Origin: Novipirellula sp052161655
GTDB lineage: Bacteria; Planctomycetota; Planctomycetia; Pirellulales; Pirellulaceae
DNA length: 64,000 nucleotides
Assembly: GCF_052161655.1 (NCBI RefSeq)
Contig: NZ_CP197418.1
Span: forward strand, 1,302,001-1,366,000
Direction: 5' to 3'
In this document: in pieces, positions 42,029-50,496 of the stretch
How positions within the stretch are numbered: position 1 is the stretch's first letter
Layout of the letters: the number at the start of each line of letters is the position of its first letter
Made by a program: the position numbers and the translations under genes
Notes under the pieces: model-generated
Told to the model about the DNA's origin: nothing
Seen by the model: only the letters and a program-made list of their open reading frames with translations
Databases searched by the model: none

Positions 42029-42100
42029 CTATGTAGCAAACCAGACGGGACGTGTTCCCGCTGTTCATTCATTCGAATTGCTACCTTCTGGGGACCCCTC

Positions 42101-42616
42101 ATGCCTTACGTTAAACCTCTTGATCAATCCAATGCGCCAGCGGATTCGCAGCCTATCTTGAAGGCGATCGAGAAGAAGTTTGGTCAGTCGCTAAACATTT
42201 TTAACACGTTGGCCTATCAACCGGATGTGCTCGGTGGAGTCACCCAGATCAATGATGGGATCCAGAACGATCTACCTGACAAACTTCGCGAGCTCGCCTA
42301 CTTCAAGTCGTCGCAAGTTAACGGGTGCGAGTACTGTGCGCACTACCACAAACAAGCGGCAAAGAAGGCAGGAGCCTCAGATGCTCAGATCAATGAGATC
42401 GAGAGCTATGCCACCAGTGAGGCGTTCGACGATCAAGAGAAGACGGTGTTGTTTTATGCCGAGCAACTCACCAAGACGGCGCAAGTTGATCCTGGAACCG
42501 TCGCAAAATTGAAAGAGTTTTTGGACGAGAGACAATTGGTCACCTTGGCTGCGACCGTGGCGCTTGCGAACTTTACCAATCGCTTCAACCATGGATTGGA
42601 CATCCAGCTACCATGA
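42101..42616 (+). CDS. AhpD/carboxymuconolactone decarboxylase-like peroxidase
   Basis: 171-residue helical protein of the AhpD/CMD family. The redox motif C-x-x-C-x-x-x-H is present in VNGCEYCAHYHKQAAKKAG (~68-86), with a following D/E-rich helix. Such proteins reduce peroxides using a disulfide reductase partner. It overlaps the next gene (a pyridine nucleotide-disulfide oxidoreductase) by ATGA, which supports an electron-donor pair. Probably cytosolic and sigma-54 dependent. Confidence 0.9.
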   Translation: MPYVKPLDQSNAPADSQPILKAIEKKFGQSLNIFNTLAYQPDVLGGVTQINDGIQNDLPDKLRELAYFKSSQVNGCEYCAHYHKQAAKKAGASDAQINEIESYATSEAFDDQEKTVLFYAEQLTKTAQVDPGTVAKLKEFLDERQLVTLAATVALANFTNRFNHGLDIQLP

Positions 42617-43971
42617 GTGAAACTCATTTCGACCTAATCGTGATTGGGACAGGACCGTCCGCTTCGACCGTCGCCAAGAAATCGCGTGCCGAGGGAAAGC
42701 GAGTGGCTGTGATCGAGGAACGCGAATTTGGCGGTACGTGTGCCATCCGTGGATGTAATCCCAAAAAGGTCTACGTCAACGCGGCGGATTTGATCGATCG
42801 TGTCGTCGGCGGACAGGGCAAGTTGGTCGACTATCAGCAAGTCAAAATCGATTGGCAGCAGCTGCTTCGATTCAAGAAGACCTTTACCGATCCGGTGATT
42901 GAGAAAAGCGAAGCCTCATACCGCGAAAAAGGAATCGAGACCTTTTCCGGAACCGCTTCGTTTGTCGCGCCCGATACGGTTCGTGTCCGGCAACACTCGC
43001 TCACGTCGGAACGGATCTTTATTGGTGCCGGAGCACGTCCGCGTCCTCTGGGCATCCCGGGTGAGTCGCATGTGGTTCAGAGCGACGATTTTCTTAAACT
43101 GTCCGAAATTCCCAAACGCGTGGTGTTTATTGGGGGCGGTTATATCTCGATGGAATTTGCCTGTGTCGTGGCTCGCTACGGATCACGAGTCACGGTTCTG
43201 CAACAGGGCGATCAGATATTAAGCACGTTTGACGCGGATCTCGTTTCGCAACTAAGCGGTTATTGTGCGGAGCATGGTATCGAGATTCATACCCAATCCG
43301 AGGTGACCGCGATTGAGCAACGCAAGGATCAATCGTTTGTGGTGAAATACAAAAAGGCGGATCAAACCGTTTCCGTCGAGACGGACTTAGTGATCCATGG
43401 TGCGGGCCGCGTTCCGAACATCGATGGTCTCGATTTGCCAGCCGGTGAAGTCGAGTTCGGGGACAAGGGAATCAAAGTCGATGCGTCTTTGCGAAGTGTC
43501 AGCAATCCACGTGTTTTCGCAGCGGGCGATTGTGCTGACACTGGAAAACCCCAGCTGACACCCACTGCAAATGAAGAAGCGAGAATTGTGGTGAAGAATC
43601 TATTCGCGTCACAGCCTTCCCAACAACCCGAGTATGGGCACATTCCGCGGGTTGCGTTCACGGTTCCCTCGATCGCGGCCGTGGGGATGTCCGAGGCCGA
43701 GGCGCGTCAATCTCACGACGTGGATGTTCACCATGAAGACACCTCGTCGTGGGGATCGGTTCGCAAAACCGGCCAGCGATGTGCAGGTTACAAGATCCTT
43801 ATTGACAAACAGACCGACTTGATACTCGGTGCTCATCTGCTCGGGCCCGCCGCCGAAGAAACGATCAATCTGTTTGCGATGGCAATGAAATTTGGTCTAA
43901 CCGCAACCGATATTAAATCGACGCTTTTCGTATTCCCCACATTTGCATCGGATGTTCGTCGTATGGTCTAA
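42613..43971 (+). CDS. Pyridine nucleotide-disulfide oxidoreductase (GR/LPD-like)
   Basis: 452 residues. N-terminal FAD-binding VIGTGPSASTVAKKS, redox disulfide GGTCAIRGCNPKK (~42-54), NAD(P)-binding VVFIGGGYISMEFACVVARY (~171-190), second FAD motif VFAAGDCADTG. The C-terminal dimerisation domain ends VFPTFASDVRRMV; the His-x-x of the usual H-P-T-x-x-E active-site dyad is replaced by Phe, so it does not behave like glutathione reductase. Probably the reductase for the AhpD-like protein with which it is coupled. The substrate is unknown. Confidence 0.9.
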   Translation: MSETHFDLIVIGTGPSASTVAKKSRAEGKRVAVIEEREFGGTCAIRGCNPKKVYVNAADLIDRVVGGQGKLVDYQQVKIDWQQLLRFKKTFTDPVIEKSEASYREKGIETFSGTASFVAPDTVRVRQHSLTSERIFIGAGARPRPLGIPGESHVVQSDDFLKLSEIPKRVVFIGGGYISMEFACVVARYGSRVTVLQQGDQILSTFDADLVSQLSGYCAEHGIEIHTQSEVTAIEQRKDQSFVVKYKKADQTVSVETDLVIHGAGRVPNIDGLDLPAGEVEFGDKGIKVDASLRSVSNPRVFAAGDCADTGKPQLTPTANEEARIVVKNLFASQPSQQPEYGHIPRVAFTVPSIAAVGMSEAEARQSHDVDVHHEDTSSWGSVRKTGQRCAGYKILIDKQTDLILGAHLLGPAAEETINLFAMAMKFGLTATDIKSTLFVFPTFASDVRRMV

Positions 43972-44026
43972 ACGTCGTCTCGCTAACGCAATCAATCTTG
44001 GTACGCGAGAGGACGACTGCCTCGGC

Positions 44027-44242
44027 CTATTGCTCAACAGGCTCACGATCGATACTCGCGTCTACTTTTTCGGCTGTTCGGTCCACAGCCTGTTTTGACT
44101 TTTCAACCAGGGCCGATGTGTCCTCTTTTACTTTTTCGGTATCGACTTGGATCGTGGGATTGCCCGAGGGTGAACTCACGCGTAGCCAACCCACCAGTAC
44201 CATGATCAGTGCAAGAATTACTACTACGATTAAGACACGCAT
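44027..44242 (-). CDS. Small membrane-anchored protein, YtxH/DUF-like
   Basis: 71 residues from ATG 44242 (AGGAG 8 bases upstream). One N-terminal membrane helix (MRVLIVVVILALIMVLVGWL) followed by a charged helical tail (EKVKEDTSALVEKSKQAVDR). Not recognised as a known family; general shape of stress-induced membrane-anchored coiled coils. Convergent with the disulfide reductase gene, and divergent from the PP2C gene, with its own sigma-54-like site. Confidence 0.7.
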   Translation of the reverse strand: MRVLIVVVILALIMVLVGWLRVSSPSGNPTIQVDTEKVKEDTSALVEKSKQAVDRTAEKVDASIDREPVEQ

Positions 44243-44310
44243 TGCGTTTTCTCCTGTCAACGAAATTTGGCGATCAGCAAACATCCTCAGTTTGCTCTCC
44301 GCTAATTCAA

Positions 44311-44327
44311 TGCAATTGCCGTGCCGA
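44311..44327 (-). promoter_or_regulatory. Sigma-54-like promoter for the 71-residue membrane gene
   Basis: Minus strand TCGGCACGGCAATTGCA; one mismatch to YTGGCACGRNNNTTGCW, exact GG-N10-GC spacing. About 69 bases before the ATG at 44242; back to back with 44339-44355. Confidence 0.7.
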
Positions 44328-44338
44328 GGGCCGATGGT

Positions 44339-44355
44339 CTGGCACAGACTTTGCT
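44339..44355 (+). promoter_or_regulatory. Sigma-54-like promoter for the PP2C gene
   Basis: CTGGCACAGACTTTGCT; one mismatch to the consensus, exact GG-N10-GC spacing. About 109 bases before the ATG at 44464. Confidence 0.7.
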
Positions 44356-44463
44356 TGTTTTGGCCAAGCCCAACGGATGTAGTCCGCTTTACTATTGATA
44401 TCGTTCATTCATCTCGGCAGCTCTCAAACAACACGCTTTTGTCTCATCTAACGGATTAACTCA

Positions 44464-45411
44464 ATGCACGGTCAAATGGAAATCTTTGGCACGACCGATA
44501 TCGGACGCAAACGCGATAAGAACGAAGATCACTTTATGATTTCGGATCTTTGCAAGTCGATGCGAGTCCACTCGACAAGCTTGGCGTTAGACCACCGTAC
44601 TCGTTTGTTCGGCGAGACGCAGGGCCGATTGCTATTGGTTGCTGATGGCATGGGAGGACACGAATCCGGCGAACGAGCAAGCCAATTGGCATTGGACGGG
44701 ATCGTCGACTACGTGCTGAACACACTTAGTTGGTATCTGCTTCATGAGGATATCCACAAAATAGAGGACTTTCAAAAGCATTTGAAAGCGGGGTTGCGGA
44801 ATTGCCAACAGTTAATTGAGCGTGATGTGGCCTTGGCTCCTCACCGGCAAGGAATGGGGTCCACATTGACAATGGCCTACATCGCGTGGCCGCGAATGTT
44901 TCTGGTTCATGTCGGCGATAGCCGCTGTTATCTGCTTCGGGGTGGTGGGATCAAGCAATTGACCCGAGATCACACCCGTTCCTCATCCATTTTGGGACAT
45001 CGTAATTCCGATGAACTTCATTCCGATAGCGAACAACCGATGACGCATTTGTTGTGGAATATGTTGGGGGGAAAAGACGAACCGCATCCCGATGCGGCTT
45101 CTCATCAGTTGCAAATCGGTGATGCGATAGTGTTGTGTACCGATGGGTTGACCCAATATGTCAACCGCAAACGAATCGCTGAACTGATTGCAAGCGACCG
45201 CCCACTTGAGAACGCATGCAACCAGGCGATTCAAGAGGCCAACGATGCGGGGGGCAGCGACAATGCTACCATCGTCGCCTGTCGCTTTCGCGAAACACGG
45301 CCGATTCAAGAAAAAGAAGCAGCCCTTGAAGTGTTGATCCCGGACGTGGATGAGTCCGTCGAGGCAACGAAAAACGAGGCAGGGAAGAACGAGGCAGTGG
45401 CGATCAAATAG
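44464..45411 (+). CDS. PP2C-type serine/threonine phosphatase
   Basis: 315 residues, metal-dependent protein phosphatase. All PP2C metal and catalytic motifs are visible: RKRDKNEDHFM, LLVADGMGGHESGE, GMGSTLTMAYI, VHVGDSRCYLL, LCTDGLTQYV, GGSDNATIVACRF. Residues ~275-315 form a charged extra tail (EVLIPDVDESVEATKNEAG). Cytosolic; it would counter Ser/Thr kinases, none of which are in the window. Convergent with the diguanylate cyclase, 16 bases apart. Confidence 0.95.
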   Translation: MHGQMEIFGTTDIGRKRDKNEDHFMISDLCKSMRVHSTSLALDHRTRLFGETQGRLLLVADGMGGHESGERASQLALDGIVDYVLNTLSWYLLHEDIHKIEDFQKHLKAGLRNCQQLIERDVALAPHRQGMGSTLTMAYIAWPRMFLVHVGDSRCYLLRGGGIKQLTRDHTRSSSILGHRNSDELHSDSEQPMTHLLWNMLGGKDEPHPDAASHQLQIGDAIVLCTDGLTQYVNRKRIAELIASDRPLENACNQAIQEANDAGGSDNATIVACRFRETRPIQEKEAALEVLIPDVDESVEATKNEAGKNEAVAIK

Positions 45412-45427
45412 GACCGTGTCACACACG

Positions 45428-46528
45428 CTAACTTCCGGGGGACCATTCCTCGTTTTCGCTTGCCGATGCAACTCGATTGAGTTGACGTTCGGCACGCACG
45501 CAATTGCGTCCGTTATCTTTTGCGCAATAGAGCAGTTTGTCGGCTCGGTCGAACCAGCTTTTTCGCGTGTCGTTACTTCGCAAGATCGCAACACCGAACG
45601 AAGCCGTGATTTGGTGCAACGATTGGCCGCTCGCCTGATGTTTAAAGCGATGAGTGGACAGTGAACTTCGGATGGCTTCAGCGTATTGCAACGCTTCGCC
45701 TGCTGAAGTCACTCGCAAAAAAACGCCAAACTCATCACCTCCATAGCGAGCCACGGTGGCATTACCTTCGACGGACTGAATTTTCGCGGCGATGAATTTT
45801 AACAAGCTGTCGCCGACCGAGTGGCCAAGGCTGTCGTTGACCTTCTTGAACCCATCAAGATCCACCAAAATCAGTGCTGCTTCACCTTTCGTGTCTGTTC
45901 CCAGGCTACGGATTGCAGTTTCCATCAGTGCGTCAAAACATCGACGATTGCCGACTCCGGTCAACGGGTCCGTCATGGTCGACCGCTGAGACGCAACGAG
46001 TTCTTTTTGCAGGTGATTGATTTGCCCTTGCGACTGTTTCAATTGGGCCTTCATCGAATCCAACTGAGATTGCATCGTCGCATTGCTTGCGATGATTTCG
46101 GTGACACAGGCTTTTATCTTTTCGGGCGTGATATTCGCCGCCGTCAAATCTCGATTCGCGTGGTCGATCGAATGTCCGAGTTCTTCCCCGGCATGCATCT
46201 GGCGATCGATCGCCACCACTAATTCCTGAAGCTCTGCTTCTAATTGGGTGCTGATCTGGGTGCTTAGTTCTGCGTGGGACGGTTGGCAAAATTGTCGATG
46301 CAACGCTTCAAGCTGCTGCGTCGATACCGTCTTGGCTTCATCGACCGCACAGCTTAGCTGCTCACGGATCTCAGGACTTCGCCCTTCTGCATATCGATAC
46401 CAAACTTCATAGACATTAGGAGTTGGCGGTGTTTGGAATCGGCCTACGAATTGGAGAGCCTTTTTAGCAATCGTTAAGGCGTGGTCGAAGTTCGGGGCTG
46501 ACTCAGTGGCGGATGATTCGGATGTCAC
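45428..46528 (-). CDS. Diguanylate cyclase (GGDEF)
   Basis: 366 residues. N-terminal ~170 residues of helical unknown sensor (coiled coil at ~130-170, LDSMKAQLKQSQGQINHLQK). The GGDEF domain (~175-345) has TDPLTGVGNRRCFD, DLDGFKKVNDSLGHSVGD and the intact active site ARYGGDEFGVFLR, so it should make c-di-GMP. The I-site R-x-x-D is absent (EGNA in its place). No membrane segment. An ethylene-receptor-like kinase is divergent. Confidence 0.92.
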   Translation of the reverse strand: MTSESSATESAPNFDHALTIAKKALQFVGRFQTPPTPNVYEVWYRYAEGRSPEIREQLSCAVDEAKTVSTQQLEALHRQFCQPSHAELSTQISTQLEAELQELVVAIDRQMHAGEELGHSIDHANRDLTAANITPEKIKACVTEIIASNATMQSQLDSMKAQLKQSQGQINHLQKELVASQRSTMTDPLTGVGNRRCFDALMETAIRSLGTDTKGEAALILVDLDGFKKVNDSLGHSVGDSLLKFIAAKIQSVEGNATVARYGGDEFGVFLRVTSAGEALQYAEAIRSSLSTHRFKHQASGQSLHQITASFGVAILRSNDTRKSWFDRADKLLYCAKDNGRNCVRAERQLNRVASASENEEWSPGS

Positions 46529-47066
46529 GCAATAAAACTCTTGAAAATAAACATGTTGCTAAGGTATTCACTCAAAATTTCACTGTGTCTGTCACCGCAA
46601 AGACGACGTGCTCGGTGATTCCCCGAGCCGGTACCCAGTGTGTTTGCGGCTCAGACTCCTCCGCAGATGAAGGTGATGGCTGTATTTAATCATGATGCGA
46701 TTAAGGGGACAACAACAGTAAGCCCTCAGTCTGAGGGGTGAGGGCGACGACCGCCGCAGCCGAACCGCCTTCGGATTAAATCTCACCTCACTCCTCGTCG
46801 CTCTCGACGTTTTGTCGTCTGCAACGGTACGGCAGCTTTAGAAAACGGCCTTGCCACTTCACGATCGGAAGAATCGTACATTCAGCAAAAGTTTGGATCA
46901 TCATCGAAGATGAATTTTTGATTAAGAAATGGATTGAGATATGTGAGGGTGTCCCCCTGCGGAAGGGGCTTGGCGTGTTTCGAGTGAAGTCGTCTGACGC
47001 GTGACGTTCGTTGCCCACGGTGATCTGTGAGAGGACTAAGTTATTTCCTCAACCGAAATTGCTTGC
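46529..47066. other. 538-bp region without recognised gene
   Basis: Lies between the divergent cyclase and sensor kinase genes. Short minus-strand frames here show no family resemblance and no ribosome sites. A small hairpin CCCTCAGTCTGAGGGG is at ~46722-46737. I see no sigma-54 site. Confidence 0.5.
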
Positions 47067-50000
47067 GTGAACCCGAAGGGGTTAGCCTGGAATCCATTGT
47101 CTTATCTGTCGATTCAGTGCGGAAACCCGCCTGTTTTGTTGGTCTCTACAAATTGCAACCTAAGTTCTTTTAGCGTTTCTCAGCTCGTTAGGCGGGGGCG
47201 TTTTGAAACTATTCGGAATTCTCGCGGGGGGCAAGCTGTGAGTTCGTGTCTGCGATTTGGCGTCGTCAAATCAAATGAAGATCGCTGCATATCGAATACG
47301 AACGTCTTGGTCGGGGCGGTCTGCGTCCTGTTGTTGCTGGCTTCTCGAGCGAATGCTGCGGACATGTCCCCCACCTCTGGTGATTCAGGTTCCCTCGCGA
47401 GTTGCTGCAGCGATGGTGATTGCTGGACGATCGCCATCGCTGCAGGCGGTGAGCGTGAATTTCGCGCCGAGGGCGTCGCCACGTTTTTCTCGAAACTGGT
47501 TGACACCCGCGATTTTCCAGCGCGTTGGTACTGTGGCACATGGTCGTCCGATGTGGGGTGGCTACACATCGTTTCGGATATCGCGATCTTCGGCGCCTAC
47601 TTTGCCATTCCCCTTGTATTGATGGGGTTTTTGCTTCATCGTCGCGACTTGCCTTTTCCCCGAGTGATTTGGTTGTTTGCCGCATTCATTCTTTCCTGTG
47701 GCATCACGCATCTGATCGAAGCTGGAATCTTTTGGTGGCCGGTATATCGGTTGTCAGGATTGATGAAGGCTTGCTCGGCGGTGATCTCTTGGGCCACTGT
47801 ACTGATGCTCGTTCGCGTGACGCCGGCCGCTCTAAAAATTCCCTCGGCCGCGCTGCTCACCAAGCAGTTACAGCGGGGTAAAGAGCGGCTCAGTTTAGCG
47901 TTAGAAGCGGGATGTGTCGGCATCTGGGAATGGGATCTCAATACCGATACGTTTACCTGGGACAGCACAACGCGTCAGATCTTAGGGGTCGATCCCGATG
48001 TGAAAATCGACTTCGAGCTATTCGTCGCAGCACTTCATCCCGACGATCGCGACCGGGTCTCCAAGCTTGTCAATGAAAGTCTTCGCACCGGATGTCGTTA
48101 CGACACCCAATATCGTGTGTTGCATCGTGATGGGACTACTCATTACGTCCGTGCCAAGGGGACGGTTGTTTATGGCACTAACGCCAAGCCAGAACGATTT
48201 GTTGGCGTTTGTCTCGACTTCACACAACAGCAACTTCAAGATGACGCGGTCTGGGAGAGTCAGAACAACTTTCAAAGCACATTCGAACAGGTCGCGATGG
48301 GGATTGCTCATGTATCACCCATCGGTCAATGGTTATGTGTCAATAAAGGACTTTGCGACATTTTGGGATATAGCAGCGAAGAGTTGTTGCAGTTTACGTT
48401 TCAAGATCTCACGCACCCGGATGATCTGAATGCCGACTTGGATAAAGTGCAGTTTCTGCTCGACGGGCGCATTGATTCCTATTCAGTGGAAAAACGCTAT
48501 CTCCGCAAGGACGGAAGTCAGGTTTGGGGAAAGCTGACGGTCTCGTTGGTGCGTGATGTGACGGGCAACCCCAAACACTTTATCGCGGTGGTTGAGGATA
48601 TTCAGCAGCGAAAAGACGCCGATGAAAAACTGCGTGACTATACCTCGCAAATCCGCAAGCTGTCGTTGGTCGCAAGTAAGACCAAACATTCGGTGGTGAT
48701 CTGTGATTCCGAAGGGCGAATCGAGTGGGTGAACGATGCGTTTACACACTTGACCGGCTACACCTTGGAGGAAGTGTTAGGGCAATATCCTAGCAATTTA
48801 TTGAAAGGCCCCGAGACCGATCCCAGCACAATTAATTTGATCAACGAAACGGTGAAACGTGCTGAAAGCGTCGCGGTAGAAATTATCAATTACAACAAGT
48901 CGGGCGAGAAATATTGGATTGATTTGACGATCGATCCCGTCTTTGACGAACAAGGTAAATTGACTCAGTTTATTGGGACGCAGGTCAATATCTCCGAGCG
49001 AAAGAATGCCGAAATCGCTATGCGGCAACAGCAACAACGCTTCGAGCGATTCTTGCGATCGGACATTGTTGGGATTGCGATGGTTCACCTCGATGGCGAA
49101 GTCGTACAGGCCAATGATGAAATGCTTCGCATCGTCGGTTGTTCGCGTGCTGAATTAGAAAAGGGGGTACTGGATTGGCGAGAAATGACCCCCAACGAAT
49201 ACCTGCCTCGTGACGAACAGGCAACGACGGAACTGCTGGCTACCGGCGCCGTCAAACCTTATGAGAAAGAGTTGATTCGTAAAGACGGAACGCGTGTGCC
49301 TGTCGTGATTGGCGCTACCCAGATTGATGAGGAAGACGATCTGACGCTCTGTTTCGTACTGAATGCAACGGCGCAAAAAGAATCCCATGCAAAATTGCAA
49401 TCGGCAAAACGTGTTGCTGAAAAGGCCAACTTGGCCAAAAGCGAGTTTCTTGCTGCGATGAGTCATGAGCTGCGCACACCGTTAAACGGGGTGATCGGAA
49501 TGACCGAGTTGCTTGCCGAAACGGGACTCGATGCTCGGCAACAACGATTTGTCAACGCATGCCAATCGAGTGGCAAAGCATTGATGACGTTGATCAACGA
49601 CATCCTGGATTTCTCGAAAATCGAGGCAGGACATCTGGAATTGGATCAGCATCGTTTCGATTTGCTGGAACTGCTCGATGATATCATGGCATTGATGCCA
49701 ATGCGTTTGGCCGGCAAGCAGATCGATTTACTTTACCATTTAGATCACCCTTCGACATTGATATTGTCCGGCGACAGCAACCGTTTGCGCCAAGTGCTGG
49801 TGAATCTGATTGGCAACGCAATCAAATTCACCGATCGAGGCGAAGTCACGCTGCTTGCCGAGCCACAGCAGTTGACTGATAGCGAGACGACCATCCGGTT
49901 TTCGATCACCGATACCGGGATTGGGATTCCTCAAGATCGCATCCATCGCTTGTTCCAAGCGTTCTCACAGATGGACAGCTCAACCAGTCGCCGCTATGGC

Positions 50001-50168
50001 GGCCCTGGGCTGGGGCTTTCGATCAGCAAAGGGCTCGTCGAGCTGATGGGCGGCACCATGGGGGGACGCAGCAAAGAGGGTGTGGGTTCAGAGTTTTGGT
50101 TTACGTTGACGTTCAAACGACTTCATGATGCGCAACGCGTGCCGATGTATCCCTTACCACGGAACTGA
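47067..50168 (+). CDS. PAS histidine kinase with ethylene-receptor-like membrane domain
   Basis: 1033 residues from GTG 47067; GTG 47238 (976 residues) is an alternative. A signal-like helix (LVGAVCVLLLLASRANA, ~81-97) is followed by three membrane helices (~165-255) that match the ethylene-binding domain of plant ETR1 and cyanobacterial SynEtr1: D171, Y178 and P182 in SDIAIFGAYFAIPL and copper ligands C211, H215 in AAFILSCGITHL. Spacings D-Y 7, D-C 40 and C-H 4 equal those of ETR1 D25/Y32/C65/H69. Then four PAS domains (~275-780), HisKA (AAMSHELRTPLNG) and HATPase (GNAIKFTD, GGPGLGLSISK). No receiver. ETR1 residue numbers are from memory. Confidence 0.9.
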   Translation: MNPKGLAWNPLSYLSIQCGNPPVLLVSTNCNLSSFSVSQLVRRGRFETIRNSRGGQAVSSCLRFGVVKSNEDRCISNTNVLVGAVCVLLLLASRANAADMSPTSGDSGSLASCCSDGDCWTIAIAAGGEREFRAEGVATFFSKLVDTRDFPARWYCGTWSSDVGWLHIVSDIAIFGAYFAIPLVLMGFLLHRRDLPFPRVIWLFAAFILSCGITHLIEAGIFWWPVYRLSGLMKACSAVISWATVLMLVRVTPAALKIPSAALLTKQLQRGKERLSLALEAGCVGIWEWDLNTDTFTWDSTTRQILGVDPDVKIDFELFVAALHPDDRDRVSKLVNESLRTGCRYDTQYRVLHRDGTTHYVRAKGTVVYGTNAKPERFVGVCLDFTQQQLQDDAVWESQNNFQSTFEQVAMGIAHVSPIGQWLCVNKGLCDILGYSSEELLQFTFQDLTHPDDLNADLDKVQFLLDGRIDSYSVEKRYLRKDGSQVWGKLTVSLVRDVTGNPKHFIAVVEDIQQRKDADEKLRDYTSQIRKLSLVASKTKHSVVICDSEGRIEWVNDAFTHLTGYTLEEVLGQYPSNLLKGPETDPSTINLINETVKRAESVAVEIINYNKSGEKYWIDLTIDPVFDEQGKLTQFIGTQVNISERKNAEIAMRQQQQRFERFLRSDIVGIAMVHLDGEVVQANDEMLRIVGCSRAELEKGVLDWREMTPNEYLPRDEQATTELLATGAVKPYEKELIRKDGTRVPVVIGATQIDEEDDLTLCFVLNATAQKESHAKLQSAKRVAEKANLAKSEFLAAMSHELRTPLNGVIGMTELLAETGLDARQQRFVNACQSSGKALMTLINDILDFSKIEAGHLELDQHRFDLLELLDDIMALMPMRLAGKQIDLLYHLDHPSTLILSGDSNRLRQVLVNLIGNAIKFTDRGEVTLLAEPQQLTDSETTIRFSITDTGIGIPQDRIHRLFQAFSQMDSSTSRRYGGPGLGLSISKGLVELMGGTMGGRSKEGVGSEFWFTLTFKRLHDAQRVPMYPLPRN

Positions 50169-50254
50169 CTCCTGATGTTTGGTGTGTCCGCTATGTCTCA
50201 CTGATGTGTGGCAATCTGCACACTCAGTGGCTGTGGCGACAACACAAATGTAGC

Positions 50255-50408
50255 TAAGCAGGCTGTTCGTTATATACCGGTGAAACGTCGATCCTTTCGT
50301 GAGCCGACGGCGCTAGCCGCGGTGAGCGTCAATATTGTAGGAAATATGCCCGCGGCTAGCGCCGTCGGCTCAGATCAATATGTGGTATGACTCATATTGA
50401 CCTGCTTA
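50255..50408 (+). repeat. 154-bp MITE-like element, copy 2
   Basis: Same length and near-identical to 13831-13984: TAAGCAGGCTGTTCGTTATA at the start, TGAGCCGACGGCGCTAGCCG and its inverted partner in the middle, CATATTGACCTGCTTA at the end. TAAGCAGG/CCTGCTTA ends are inverted repeats. Lies between the sensor kinase and Usp genes. Confidence 0.85.
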
Positions 50409-50447
50409 GGACGCATCCCAATCGAGCTCGTCGTCGATCGTCATTCG

Positions 50448-50464
50448 TTGGCACTCTAGTTGCT
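50448..50464 (+). promoter_or_regulatory. Sigma-54-like promoter for the Usp gene cluster
   Basis: TTGGCACTCTAGTTGCT: TTGGCAC and TTGCT, exact GG-N10-GC spacing, 33 bases before the ATG at 50497. Confidence 0.7.
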
Positions 50465-50496
50465 TGCTAAATGTAGCCAAGCCAAGGAGACCGCTG

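Noticed and set aside
46592..47018. Two minus-strand frames of 64 and 76 codons
   Set aside because: No start signals or recognisable domains; probably chance frames.
48600..49010. Possible LOV photoreceptor domain in the ethylene-receptor-like kinase
   Set aside because: The PAS pattern resembles LOV downstream (GPETDPSTINLI), but the flavin-binding Cys of N-C-R-F-L-Q is absent (PSNLLKG).
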